A program made the position numbers and the translations under genes. From Jaltomata sinuosa (lineage: Eukaryota > Streptophyta > Magnoliopsida > Solanales > Solanaceae): a stretch of DNA of 64,000 nucleotides. Location: positions 310,001 to 374,000 of the forward strand of contig QJPP01000850.1 in NCBI GenBank assembly GCA_003996215.1. The letters run 5' to 3'. This document shows positions 12,828-23,165 of the stretch, one piece after another (the stretch's first letter is position 1; each line of letters starts with the position of its first letter). The notes beneath the pieces are model-generated. The model saw only the letters and a list, made by a program, of their open reading frames with translations. It did not search any database and had not been told where the DNA came from.

Positions 12828-12831
12828 AGTT

Positions 12832-14839
12832 TGGCATGCCCCAAGGCTACCCCCTAGACACAACACAGTGCTCAGAGTCACAGTGACACCAAGTTAACCC
12901 ATGGTCTGGCATATATTATGCAAGTCTGAATATAATCATATCAATGCGGAAGCTAAACTATTTAATAAAATAAGTTTGGAAAATTACTCCAAAATTCTCT
13001 AAATATATAAAATGAAATAAGTCTGAGATAAACACTAACTGCAAAAGCTAAATATAACATTATATTTGAAAGCCTCTATCTGAAGTGAGTTATTGGGACA
13101 ACCCCCAGATAACTCTAAAAGACTGAAAACTGTAAATGAATACTGAATAAAGAGAGCATAAATCTCATCCTTGAACTAGGAGGACTCACCACTGAGCTGC
13201 TAAAAAGGGACTAGAGAATCACACTAAATGTGGTCTGGATGATGAGCGCCTAAACCTCCATCATATTAGTACGTAACACAAAATTATGCATCAGTACTTG
13301 GAATGTACTGAGCATGCGGGATATATGCAAATCAATAAACATAAATACTGGACATGGAAGATAAGTTGAAACATGAAATTGAAAGATAAAGTGATACAAT
13401 GACCAAGTATTAAACATGTAACTATATAATGCTGAACTGAACTGAATAACTGAATACTGAATACTGAATACTGAATAGAAGGTCAATGTAATACTGAATC
13501 TAAACTGTGGGATCCATTATTAACCGATATACCCCAAGTTGAGCTAACTATGGGGCTAACCTATAACTCTGGTTGGGAGGGTGTTCATACCTTGCCAAGG
13601 GTACAAATATATACTAACGTGGATCCACTAATCTGATGTCTAAAAGGACTAGAGCCTGATCTGACAAGTAACCCCTTTAGAACCTACGGTGGCATCGTAC
13701 TTCTAGTATTTAGGGACTTCTACCAAAGGTCCCAGCCTAAACTGACGGGTGAGCCTTCATCCGTTCGTCCACTTGGTGCTAAGTCTACTCCCAACTGAAT
13801 ATGAAATGAACTGGTAACTGGATAGCTCAAATTACTGACTATTCTGAGGATGCAATATAATACTGAAACTAAAAGCATTCACATCATGAAATTTTGAAAT
13901 AAGAATGCAATTCATGAATCATAGTTCAAGGTACTAAATTTAACAACATGCTTAGGGTTTTACAAATTCTGAATGTATAAGCATGCTAGACTTTAAAGAG
14001 AATATATACTGGGATTCATACATCCCCATGGAAATTGAAATATAATCTATTCATGAGTTTCGAAACCCTAGGTCTTAAGATTGAACTTAAAACTGAAGAT
14101 ACTGAGTTTATTAGGGAATCAATAGCTGAAAGGATACCCATTGTGAATCCCCACATACCTGGAAGTAGAATCCACTGAAGAATCCTTGGGTTAGGTCCTG
14201 AACTTTGAAGAACCCTCTTCTTGTTCTTGAGAGGAAAGGAGCATTTATTTTCTCTGTTATATGCTAAGAGTCGATTGATTTTAGGAGAATGGGGAAATTA
14301 ATGCTAAATCTGATTAAAGCCCCTTTATTTACACCCAAAATAACAAAGTGTTAAAGTTAAAAGGTTAGGGAAAATACCGGAATGCCCTTTTGGAATTAAA
14401 TTAGAAAATTACTGGAAAACATTTTGTGACCTGAGTTCCATGAGTGGGAACCACAATCCGTGGATGCTTCCATGGCCCATGTAACCCTGTCGTGGTTCCT
14501 GGGCTTTATGCCAGGCTGTGGGTCTGATAATTATGAATGAGATTCACGGCTCGTGGAACCATCCATGACTCATGGAACTCTATTGTGGTTCCTGGGGGAA
14601 GTGATGACCCTCAGGTCTGATTTCCACAAGGGGTGCTCATAGACCATGGTCTGATCCATGGCCTGTGAAAGCTTTTCGTAATTTCAAACCCAGAGGAGGG
14701 GTCTACAGGTTTGATTCCATGGCCTATGGACCCTTCCATGGTCCGTGGAAACCATCTGTAGTATAAGTTATGACTTGAACAATTTCACTTTTTGATTTTT
14801 CTGAGCTGGTTCTACGCTTAGGATTTCTGGAGTGTTACA
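12832..14839 (-). repeat. E2 5' LTR (2008 bp)
   Basis: On the plus strand it opens TGGCATGCC beside the PBS and closes GTGTTACA, so the element-sense ends are TGTAACAC and GGCATGCCA. It contains a short GAATACT microsatellite near 13450-13475 and a GC-rich semi-palindromic stretch (14440-14765). A weak TATA-like TAAATAAAGG lies near 14325-14335 on the minus strand. No gene is seen in it. Confidence 0.85.
14440..14765. repeat. CCATGG/CCGTGG-rich cassette in E2 LTR
   Basis: Repeated words CCATGG, CCGTGG, CGTGGTTCC and CATGGTCCGTGGAAACC, many of them self-complementary. The same cassette is seen at 7304-7620 in the other LTR. It occupies U3 about 75-400 bases from the element start. Confidence 0.6.
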
Positions 14840-14844
14840 AACCA

Positions 14845-15490
14845 GTTCTTAGCCTTGGAAGAGTTTGCTTATAATATTACTTAACATTCCAACATTCAGA
14901 TGGCTCTATTCGAGGCTTTGTATGGTAGGCAGTGCAGGTCTCTAGTGAGTTGGTTTGATACCTTCGAGGTTAGGCTATGGTATACTTATTTTCTTTGGGA
15001 TTCGATTAATAGAGTTTGAGTCATTCAGGAGAGACTGCACATTGCCCAAAGTAGGCAGAAGAGTTATGCTGATCGATGAGTTTGAGACTTAGAGTTTATG
15101 GTTGGTGACTGTATGTTCCTTTAGGTGTCATCCATGAATGGCATGATGAGGTTCAAGAGGAAGGGCAAGCTCAGTCCTAGGTTTATTGGGCCATTTGAGA
15201 TACTTCATCACATTTGAGATGTTGCTTATGAGTTGGCCTTGCCTCCTTCTCTTTCAGGTGTTTATCCTATTTTTTATGTTTCTGTGTTGCGGCGATATGT
15301 TCTGGATGAGTCTAACATGCTTCAGTGGGATTATGTTCAGTTGGATAAGTCTCTAGCCTTTGAGGAGAAGCTTGTTTCTATTGTTGACCGGCAGGTTAGG
15401 AAGTTGAGATCCAAGGAGATTCCATCAGTTAAGGTTTAATGGTGGCATCATCCTATCAAGGAGGCTACTTGGGAGATCGAGACTGATATG
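14845..15490 (+). pseudogene. E3 integrase C-terminus and chromodomain (split by E4)
   Basis: Translation shows FEALYGRQCRSLVSW, a conserved stretch of the integrase core end, then SPRFIGPFEIL and the C-terminal integrase motif LPPSLSGVYPIFYVSVLRR. The chromodomain-like tail follows (SLAFEEKLVSIVDRQVRKLR, then KEATWEIETDM). At 15490 the frame is interrupted by E4 and resumes at 22300 with ARYPHLF-like sequence. At least six in-frame stops are present before the split. It is closest to the E7 integrase. Confidence 0.85.
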
Positions 15491-16422
15491 TGATAACGCC
15501 CAAACCACACCTCAAATTAACGAAGCGTAAGCGGTCGTAGTCAAATATAGAACCCAACGAAGGTTGGGGTCTAATCCCACAGAGAATATGGTGAGAATTA
15601 AGTCTTTAGTGAATTAAGTGACTAGTCGTCAATAGTTTCCGGTAAATAGGGGGGGTTTTGTGATCAATATTTGTAAACAAAACAAACACTTAACGTATGA
15701 ATGATAATCAATAGGAGAGAGAGAACTAGGGAAGTGTTTACCATGGCGTTAGTAACAAAGTCGATTCTAGGCTTAACGGGGTTCTTTCTATATGCGTGTC
15801 ACGATGCGATTGAATTAATGGTATCGTCTAAACGTTTCTCAACAAATAGACAAATTTACTTTTCAATTCTCTCGAACTTGAAAAGGTGTGCTTTTAGATT
15901 TCAATCCTAAACATCAAGTAGATTAATCTAGTTACAGCATTAATCATAAGACGAGAGTTAGTAGTCTCGAATCCTCGTCGTTAATCAAGTTTCCCGGTTT
16001 TAATCTCTTTACTCAAGCAAATTAAACCTAGGCATGTTCTAATGTTTGCAACCACTAGAAAACGTGACATAATGAATGATTAACAACGTGACAACATATG
16101 TATTGAACCCGTCGCTACCCGGAATCTATCTTGCTACGTTTGCCATGGCTCCCACAACCCTAGTTGTGAGAGTTTTAGTTAATCATGCTTATAGAAGAAT
16201 AGAAGAAAGTCATGTTCATAATAAAGAAAAGAAATCCTTACAATGTATTGAAAACAATCCTCAATAATCCAAGAACAAGAATAACAAGATCCCAAGAACG
16301 ATTCAAGAACACGAATTCAAGAAGTAGAAAACGTGTTTCTTGATCTTCAAGTTGACTAAAATCTCTCCTAAAACTATTGTAAAAAGCTTTATAAATTGCA
16401 TAATGAAAATAAACCTAACATA

Positions 16423-16434
16423 GGGTATTTATAG
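16423..16434 (-). promoter_or_regulatory. TATA box of E4 left LTR
   Basis: Minus-strand CTATAAATACCC, a strong plant TATA box, placed about 365 bp into the LTR and directly downstream of the TGACGG array in element sense. Confidence 0.75.
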
Positions 16435-16489
16435 GAGTCTAGAAAACAAATCCCAAAATCGTCCGGATTCCGCGTAGCGGACTGCCCAG

Positions 16490-16640
16490 GTGTGACGGCC
16501 AGGCTGACGGACCGTCACTGGCTTGACGGACCGTCGCGTGGGCCGTCACCACTAGGCAGTGGTGCTGCCTTGGTGTGACGGTCACTGTGACGGACCGTCA
16601 CATGTGTGACGGGCCATCACTCAGGCCGTCACTCTTAGGC
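16490..16640. promoter_or_regulatory. TGACGG/CCGTCA palindromic array in E4 left LTR
   Basis: About eleven copies of TGACGG or its complement in 150 bp, several paired as near-palindromes such as TGACGGACCGTCA (16505-16517). TGACG is the core of bZIP/TGA factor sites of as-1 type. The position, roughly 60-220 bp upstream of the TATA box, suits an enhancer; function is inferred. Confidence 0.6.
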
Positions 16641-16798
16641 AGAATGTCGTTTTTCGCGTATTTCCTTCCGTTTCCATGTTTGTCTCCGTTTCCTGAAAAT
16701 ACAACATAAAAACATCAAAAACGACAACGGTTGCTTGAAAACGTACGATTGTTCTTAGTTTAAAGGAGTCGAAAGTGCCGTAAAATGGCAGCACATCA

Positions 16799-18318
16799 AC
16801 ACCCTCAACTTAAGACGTTCTCTTGTCCTTAAGCAACATAACACAAAACAATAACACGACGACTCAACTAAGCAACAAACTCGTGTCTTTAGCAACTCAT
16901 GGTCATTCAACATTAATTCAAGCTCCCTCGTAGCACACAAATGTATGAAACACTAACTTTCAAGGATCCAAACATGTCATTCCGATATGATAGAATATTA
17001 TGCATACACACGCGCAGCTATCCTAACAATCAATAGACAATACAGACATCTTTGTGCCCTCACCACAAAGAAATCCCACGCACAAGATTTGGGACTAGGT
17101 AAGCGCTCACACTCACAAACGATTTCAAACGATGCACATGCGATACCATAGGCTTGCCCTTACTATTCTATTTCAGTTCTTCAGAAAGCCGCTCAGGATC
17201 ACTACAGGACTTGTTTTGGCTTGTAATGAGGCTTCAGGTGCAGGTAGGATACATTTAGGGGTTAGTGACTAAGCCCTCCTTGGAACTACCGACGTCTTCT
17301 TACCACATAACTTTACTTTGTCCATCCTTATTCACCTTTTTATTTCCTTCTCTCTAGCTACAGGTGCGGCCTCTTTATTTTGAGAATTCTTTTTGTTACT
17401 TTTTTGATCTTTTTCACTTCTTTTTATTTTTCTTTTCTTAGGCACACACTCGAATTTTCATTCTATTCAAAACCAATCTTCTTCATCCTCTTTTTCTTAT
17501 CATTAACCTTTATAGTAGCCACCCTCAACTTAGGCTGATTGCCTGCGTTGAGGTGCACAATGTCCATGGCAGGACCAGGGCCAAAACAGGGTTTACCTCT
17601 ATAGTAGCCACCCTCAACTTAGGCTGATTGCCTGCGTTGAGGTGCACGATGTCCAAGGAAGGACCAGGGCCAAAATAGGGATTCAAAGTTAAACAGGAAC
17701 GGTGACAGGTTATTGAAAGAATAAGATCAATTATGGCTCAAACAGGGATCAAAGGGATTATTTATATTTGGACGGTCTTTTAGGTTAAGTGGACTGCACA
17801 CAAAAAGGGCATGTGATCCTTTCCTAAGCAACCAACTTCAAACTTAACAAAATAGACCGGGCAAGTTCTAGATGCATGCACAGAGTAAGAATTTATAACA
17901 ATAATCTCACACACTCTTAGCACCAAGAAACAATATCGCTACCAACTATCAAACAACCGCTCAGCTTAAGCATACTCATTCTAATCATAATCACACAATG
18001 ACATTCGAGGACCCAGACAGTCAATCGTTTCAACATAAGTACAAAACTAGAAATTTTTTAAAGGGGCCTCGTTTTTAAACAAGAAAAACGCCATGCTTGC
18101 TATAGACACTAAAAAAAATTTAAAAAAAATAACAACCTAAACATGCCGGTTCTACTAGATAGCACACCGGAGGGAAAAGAAACACGGCAACAAAAACCCT
18201 CGGTGGTGACTCACAGGTTTCCCAACACCCTCAACTTAGACTCATGCATTGTCCCCAATGCATCCACATGAAAGCTAAAAACTGTGAGAGAAAGGAATAC
18301 CTGTGAAGTCGATATGAC
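16799..18318 (-). other. E4 3' non-coding region with repeated polypurine-like tracts
   Basis: Untranslated region between the gag-protease stop and the 3' LTR. The 12-mer AAGTTGAGGGTG (minus strand) occurs next to the LTR (16800-16811) and again near 17520-17533, 17609-17622 and 18226-18237. An 89-bp unit is tandemly duplicated (17511-17688). No coding sequence is recognised. In a full Athila element the pol genes would lie between protease and this region. Confidence 0.75.
17511..17688. repeat. 89-bp tandem duplication in E4 3' region
   Basis: Two copies (starting 17511 and 17600) with only a few differences, each carrying a polypurine-like tract and the words GCCTGCGTTGAGGTGCAC and GGACCAGGGCCAAAA. 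Confidence 0.85.
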
Positions 18319-20868
18319 TCAGATTCTGGAACGATGTTGGAGACCGCCAGGGTCTCCAAAACAGGAGAACTCGATGGAGTGTGGCGTTCCAGCTTCCTCT
18401 TTGGGCTCCATCGCTAGTCGCGACAATTTCTTTGCTCTTTCTTTGCAGATTCTCTTGCGGTGTTTTCGTTTTCTTGATCTTTCACCGCTTTCCTTTACCT
18501 GCTTCTCCTCTTGCGATCGCGACCTTACTTTCATAACAGCTCGGGTTTCAAGACAACCCTTCTCCTCAGGATACACATCCGCAGGGACTTCCTCAATAGC
18601 ATTGATGACCGCGACCACCCTCATGTCACTTAGTTGCTTCATCAATTTGGACACATCGAACTTGACCACTTCATTGTTCAATCGGAAAGTCAGCTCGTTT
18701 CTCTCCATGTCGACCAATGCGCTTGTTGTGGCTAACAATGGTCGTCCCAAGATTATGGGAACTTCGAAGTCCACTTCGCAATCTAAGATCACAAAGTCAG
18801 CTGGGAAGATAAGCTTACCGATCTTTACTAGCATATCAGACAATATTCCCACAGGTCGCTTTACCGAACGGTCAGCCATCATCACTCTCATGGACGTCGG
18901 TTTAGGAGCTCCAAAACCCAATTGTTTGTAGACTGCTAGCGGCATCAAGTTGATGCTAGCACCAAGATCGCATAATGCTCTTCCGAAGTTGAGCTTCCCG
19001 ATAGTACAGGGAACAGTGAAAGCACCTGGATCTTCCTTCTTTTCGACTAACGACCTTGAAGAAATAGCGCTGCAGTGGTGGAGGTTGTCTTCCGGTTCAA
19101 AGCTTACCGACCTCTTCTTTGTAATCAAGTCCTTCATGAACTTGGCATAACCGGGCATTTGTTCCAGCGCTTCCACCAATGGTATGTTTATTGAAATCTG
19201 CTTCAGCATGGTCATAAAGTTCAAGAACTTACCATCGTCAGCTTTCTTCTTCAAACACTGGGGGAAAGGAGGTGGTGGCCAAGGCATCATAGTTGGAAGC
19301 TTTTCAGCTTCCTTGCTTTTCTCCGCGGGCTTTGGAGTTTCCTCCTCTACCGCCTCTTCATCATCCGCAACATCACCTTGAGTCTGAATTACCAGATGTG
19401 ATTCCGGTAATATTTGTCTGCTTCTTGTGGTGATCGCCATACAGCTTGCGTCATTCCTCGGATGAGTGGTGTCGCTCGGCAAGGTACCTGTCTTCCTTGG
19501 GTTTAGAGATGCCGAGATGTGACCCACTTGCTGCTCTAGTTGCTTGATCGCGGTTGAGTGTGACTCCACTACCTGACTCAATGTTGATAACTCAGTCCGC
19601 ATTGCCTTTACCCCAGAGTCAGTCGATTCCACCTTTAGCAGCATCTTCGCCATCATGTTCTCAAGTTTAGACGTCTCAGCCTCGTTGCGAGCTTTGTCCC
19701 GATTACCAGGTGGTATATACAACCCACCTCTATCTGTGTTGTTCCTCCAGTTTCCTTGGTCGCGATCTTTGTAGCCACCTTTCTCATAGTGGTTGTCTCG
19801 CTGATAGTTCCGACCTTGGTTTCCCTGGACATTGGCCTGGAAACCCCCCAAATAGTTGGCCTCCTCATTCGATTCAACCTCGGCTGCTCTACCTTGCGAA
19901 CCTACGGCTTTCACCTTCTCCATGCCTCCTGAAAACATGTGCTTTGTCAGGAGATCCAACTGCGTTTTCAGATGCGCCATGTCTTGGTCGCGCTCCTCCT
20001 CTTTCCTACGCTGCTCTACTGACATACCAATGGTATAGGTGCTAGCTACAACCTCTGAATCTCGTGTGTGCCAGGCCCTATTGGTTTTGGTGAGCCTGTC
20101 CAAAGTAGTTGTGGCCTCAACAAAGGTGAGACCCATGAATGCACCACCTGCTGCGTTGTCTAACATCGGCTTGGTAGCCGAATTCAGTGCCCGGTAGAAC
20201 GTCTGCATCAAAAAGTTATCGGTCAACTGATGGTTCGGGCATTGTGTTATCTTCTTTTTGAATCGCAACCAAGTCTCGTGCAGTGCTTCGTGCGGTTGCT
20301 GCCTGAAGTTGCTGATCTCGTCCCTCAACTGTATCATCCGAGAGGGAGGAAAGAACCTTTCTAGGAAAGCTCCTCTCAACTCTCCCCACGTTGCGATAGA
20401 GTCGGGGGTCAGCTCTGTCAACCACAATGCTGCCTCATCAGACAGAGACAACGGAAACAACCTGAGCCTGATCGCTGTCTGACTCACGCCCGGCAGTTCA
20501 AACGACTTGCATATGCCCACGAAATTCATTAGGTGCTGGTTTGGATCATCCCCAGCGACACCTCGGAACACTCCTCTCAAGTTCAACAGCTGGATCATCG
20601 TGCTAGTGATGTTGAACTTGGCTCCGGGCGGTAGCGGTGGAACAATAATGGCGCCCGTAGCGCCAGCTCCATCTAAGTCGAGATCCTCATCATTCCGTGC
20701 GATCTCATCCTGCAGACCACCAGCATTCAGATTTTGTTGGGCCTGCAGTTCTACAGCGAGCCTTGCTGCCTCTAGTTGTGCGGCCATATTCCGCCTCAAT
20801 GTTCTAGCGAGCTCGGGATCGTAAGGTAATATTGATTCACCCGAGCTCCGGGTACTTGGCATGCACAA
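18319..20868 (-). CDS. E4 Athila-like Gag-protease polyprotein, 849 aa, intact
   Basis: Structural Gag fused to a retropepsin. The ATG at 20868-20866 is about 100 bases downstream of the PBS; E10 starts identically (MCMPSTR). The acidic N-terminus is followed by the retrotransposon gag domain at about residues 85-250 (LRLFPLSLSDEAALWL, FFPPSRMIQLRDEI). A Gly/Asn/Arg-rich linker (335-395), a predicted coiled coil (400-455) and a Pro-rich stretch (about 525-540) come next. The protease has DLGAS at 634-638, the form usual in Athila-type proteins, and ILGRP at 706-710. No CCHC knuckle is seen. The C-terminus is strongly basic (about 797-814, RSRKRKHRKR) and could be a nuclear-localisation signal. 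The ORF stops without entering reverse transcriptase. Confidence 0.93.
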   Translation of the reverse strand: MCMPSTRSSGESILPYDPELARTLRRNMAAQLEAARLAVELQAQQNLNAGGLQDEIARNDEDLDLDGAGATGAIIVPPLPPGAKFNITSTMIQLLNLRGVFRGVAGDDPNQHLMNFVGICKSFELPGVSQTAIRLRLFPLSLSDEAALWLTELTPDSIATWGELRGAFLERFFPPSRMIQLRDEISNFRQQPHEALHETWLRFKKKITQCPNHQLTDNFLMQTFYRALNSATKPMLDNAAGGAFMGLTFVEATTTLDRLTKTNRAWHTRDSEVVASTYTIGMSVEQRRKEEERDQDMAHLKTQLDLLTKHMFSGGMEKVKAVGSQGRAAEVESNEEANYLGGFQANVQGNQGRNYQRDNHYEKGGYKDRDQGNWRNNTDRGGLYIPPGNRDKARNEAETSKLENMMAKMLLKVESTDSGVKAMRTELSTLSQVVESHSTAIKQLEQQVGHISASLNPRKTGTLPSDTTHPRNDASCMAITTRSRQILPESHLVIQTQGDVADDEEAVEEETPKPAEKSKEAEKLPTMMPWPPPPFPQCLKKKADDGKFLNFMTMLKQISINIPLVEALEQMPGYAKFMKDLITKKRSVSFEPEDNLHHCSAISSRSLVEKKEDPGAFTVPCTIGKLNFGRALCDLGASINLMPLAVYKQLGFGAPKPTSMRVMMADRSVKRPVGILSDMLVKIGKLIFPADFVILDCEVDFEVPIILGRPLLATTSALVDMERNELTFRLNNEVVKFDVSKLMKQLSDMRVVAVINAIEEVPADVYPEEKGCLETRAVMKVRSRSQEEKQVKESGERSRKRKHRKRICKERAKKLSRLAMEPKEEAGTPHSIEFSCFGDPGGLQHRSRI

Positions 20869-20968
20869 CTATGTACCCTATCAATAACAAAAACAACAAA
20901 TAAACGTAAAAGCAGGAAATTATGACTAAGAGTCAAATAAACACACCGGACTTAATAGTCAACCGTAT

Positions 20969-20986
20969 TCCCCGGCAACGGCGCCA
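20969..20986 (-). other. E4 primer-binding site (tRNA-Asp)
   Basis: The plus strand reads TCCCCGGCAACGGCGCCA, matching as recalled the 3' end of plant tRNA-Asp(GUC) including CCA over 18 bases. It lies five bases from the 5' LTR. This PBS type fits Athila-like elements. Confidence 0.88.
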
Positions 20987-21923
20987 CTTTCTGATAACGC
21001 CCAAACCACACCTCAAATTAACGAAGCGTAAGCGGTCGTAGTCAAATATAGAACCCAACGAAGGTTGGGGTCGAATCCCACAGAGAATATGGTGAGAATT
21101 AAGTCTTTAGTGAATTAAGTGACTAGTCGTCAATAGTTTCCGGTAAATAGGGGGGTTTTGTGATCAATATTTGTAAACAAAACAAACACTTAACGTATGA
21201 ATGATAATCAATAGGAGAGAGAGAACTAGGGAAGTGTTTACCATGGCGTTAGTAACAAAGTCGATTCTAGGCTTAACGGGGTTCTTTCTATATGCGTGTC
21301 ACGATGCAATTGAATTAATGGTATCGTCTAAACGTTTCTCAATCAAATAGACAAATTTACTTTTCAATTCTCTCGAACTTGAAAAGGTGTGCTTTTAGAT
21401 TTCAATCCTAAACATCAAGTAGATTAATCTAGTTACAACATTAATCATAAGACAAGAGTTAGTAGTCTCGAATCCTCGTCGTTAATCAAGTTTCCCGGTT
21501 TTAATCTCTTTACTCAAGCAAATTAAACCTAGGAAAGTTCTAATGTTTGCAACCACTAGAAAACGTGACATAATGAATGATTAACAACGTGACAACATAT
21601 ATATTGAACCCGACGCTACCCGGAATCTATCTGGCTACGTTTGCCATGGCTCCCACAACCCTAGTTCTGAGAGTTTTAGTTAATCATGCTTATAGAAGAA
21701 TAGAAGAAAGTCATGTTCATAATAAAGAAAAGAAATCCTTACAATGTATTGAAAACAATCCTCAATAATCCAAGAACAAGAATAACAAGATCCCAAGAAC
21801 GATTCAAGAACACGAATTCAAGAAGTAGAAAACGTGTTTCTTGATCTTCAAGTTGACTAAAATCTCTCCTAAAACTATTTTAAAAAGCTTTATTAATTGC
21901 ATAATGAAAATAAACCTAACATA

Positions 21924-21935
21924 GGGTATTTATAG
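21924..21935 (-). promoter_or_regulatory. TATA box of E4 5' LTR
   Basis: Minus-strand CTATAAATACCC, unchanged from the left LTR, oriented toward the gag-protease ORF. Confidence 0.78.
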
Positions 21936-21984
21936 GAGTCTAGAAAACAAATCCCAAAATCATCCGGATTCCGCGTAGCGGACT

Positions 21985-22137
21985 GCCCAGGTGTGACGGC
22001 CAGGCTGACGGACCGTCACTGGCTTGACGGACCGTCGCCTGGGCCGTCACCACTAGGCAGTGGTGCTGCCTTGGTGTGACGGTCACTGTGACGGACCGTC
22101 ATATGTGTGACGGGCCATCACTCAGGCCGTCAATCTT
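21985..22137. promoter_or_regulatory. TGACGG/CCGTCA array in E4 5' LTR
   Basis: Same array as in the left LTR with a few substitutions (for example GTCATATG for GTCACATG), upstream of the TATA box in element sense. Confidence 0.6.
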
Positions 22138-22904
22138 AGGCAGAATATCATTTTTTGCGTATTTCCTTCTGTTTCCATATTTGTCTCCGTTTCCTGAAAA
22201 TACAACATAAAAACATCAAAAACGACAACGGTTGCTTGAAAACGTACGATTGTTCTTAGTTTAAAGGAGTCGAAAGTTCCATAAAATGGCGGCACATCAA
22301 TATGCAAACTCGCTATCCTCATCTTTTTTAGCCTTCAGGTACTCTCCTTTCTTTAACTTTTGAGGGCAAAAGTCCTTTTAGTAGTGGATGTTATAATGAC
22401 CCTCTAGGTCATTTTCTTAATTTTCGTGCTTTTTCCATATTTTGAGATTTGCTATAGTGGCTACAGGTTATTTATAACTTAGCGGGACTGACGGATCATT
22501 TCCTGGGTAGTTCATTTGTGTTTCAAGACCATTTTCTTGTTTTGCAATTCTTAAAGCTAGTAGAATTAACTTTGGTCAATATTTGGAAAAGACAACCTCG
22601 GATGGAAATTCCATCAAATAGTTAGTTCTGGAATGTTGACTTTGGGCTAGAGGGACCTTTGGTTTGGGTTCCGAGGCTTCTGAACTCATTTTGTCCTATT
22701 AGGCTCTATTTTGATAAAAGTTAGCTTTAGGGCGTGAGGCCCACTTTTCTTTGAAACGATCTCCCTTGGGATTTTTGTCAATTCCATTGAGTCCTGAATG
22801 TTATTTTTGGTAGGGTAGCATGTTTAGTTTGTATTCACGTGGTTCCAAATGAATCCTGAGGGAGCGATCAAAGAATTTTTGTGGCTTGTTATTGCAGTTA
22901 GTGG

Positions 22905-23165
22905 TGTTGTTTCTGGTACGGAGCGCCTGCATGCCTGAGGGTGCACCTGTGTTGCTTCCCCTGCGGTCACCAGCCACACCTGTGACCCTAGGTGACTTTG
23001 CCTGAGGGTGCACTTGGGTTCATTTTTATGTGCCTGCGGTGCTGCCCCTGTGGCATGTTTACCCCTCCTGCGAGGATTTGGGATTTGGCTGACCACCGCC
23101 TCTGCGACAGTCTTGGTGCAACAGTTATGCCGCACCTTTGCCATTTTTAAGCGCAGGTGCACTGA
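22905..23165. repeat. GC-rich cassette in E3 LTR
   Basis: CpG-bearing block with repeated GCCTGAGGGTGCAC, CCTGTG and CACCTGTG words. It lies at the same relative LTR position as the different cassettes of E1 and E7, and is followed by TTAAGTTCCTTCTTT as in those relatives. Confidence 0.55.

Larger units (their letters stand above)
7304..14839 (-). mobile_element. E2: Ty3/gypsy chromovirus, complete interior, 3' LTR truncated by E1
   Basis: Minus-strand element with gag, protease, reverse transcriptase, RNase H, integrase and a C-terminal chromodomain in the order typical of chromoviruses. The 5' LTR (12832-14839, 2008 bp) is whole. Only 385 bp of the 3' LTR lie in the window because E1 landed in it. 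The outer ends read GTGTTACA on the plus strand, that is TGTAACAC at the start of the element. The sequence right of 14839 is E3 integrase on the opposite strand, so E2 probably inserted into E3. All reading frames are broken. Confidence 0.85.
15491..16798 (-). repeat. E4 3' LTR (left copy)
   Basis: 1308 bp, plus-strand ends TGATAACG and CACATCA. It contains a TGACGG/CCGTCA palindrome array (16490-16640) and a TATA box (16423-16434) on the minus strand. Its small open frames are not genes. Confidence 0.95.
15491..22299 (-). mobile_element. E4: young non-autonomous Athila-like element, gag-protease only
   Basis: 6809-bp element on the minus strand with two 1308-bp LTRs, the 5-bp target duplication ATATG (15486-15490 and 22300-22304), an 18-nt tRNA-Asp PBS and polypurine tracts. 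The only gene is an uninterrupted 849-codon gag-protease ORF. No reverse transcriptase, RNase H or integrase sequence exists between the LTRs. By hand alignment the LTRs differ at roughly two dozen positions (about 98% identity), so insertion was recent. It must have used polymerase and integrase supplied by another element. Confidence 0.93.
20992..22299 (-). repeat. E4 5' LTR (right copy)
   Basis: 1308 bp with the same TGATAACG and CACATCA ends. Differences from the left copy are scattered, with a small cluster near 22130-22190. It drives the gag-protease transcript. Confidence 0.95.

Noticed and set aside
18284..18931. 215-codon plus-strand open frame overlapping the E4 gag-protease
   Set aside because: Exact antisense shadow of the conserved protease region; no recognisable motif, and the opposite strand carries the Gag-protease domains.
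20969..20986. tRNA-Asp 3' end as a tRNA gene fragment
   Set aside because: Only 18 bases ending in CCA and placed five bases from an LTR; it is a primer-binding site, not a gene.
15491..22299. Reading 15491-16798 and 20992-22299 as unrelated solo LTRs
   Set aside because: Equal length, about 98% identity, matching PBS and polypurine tract, and one shared target duplication show a single complete element.
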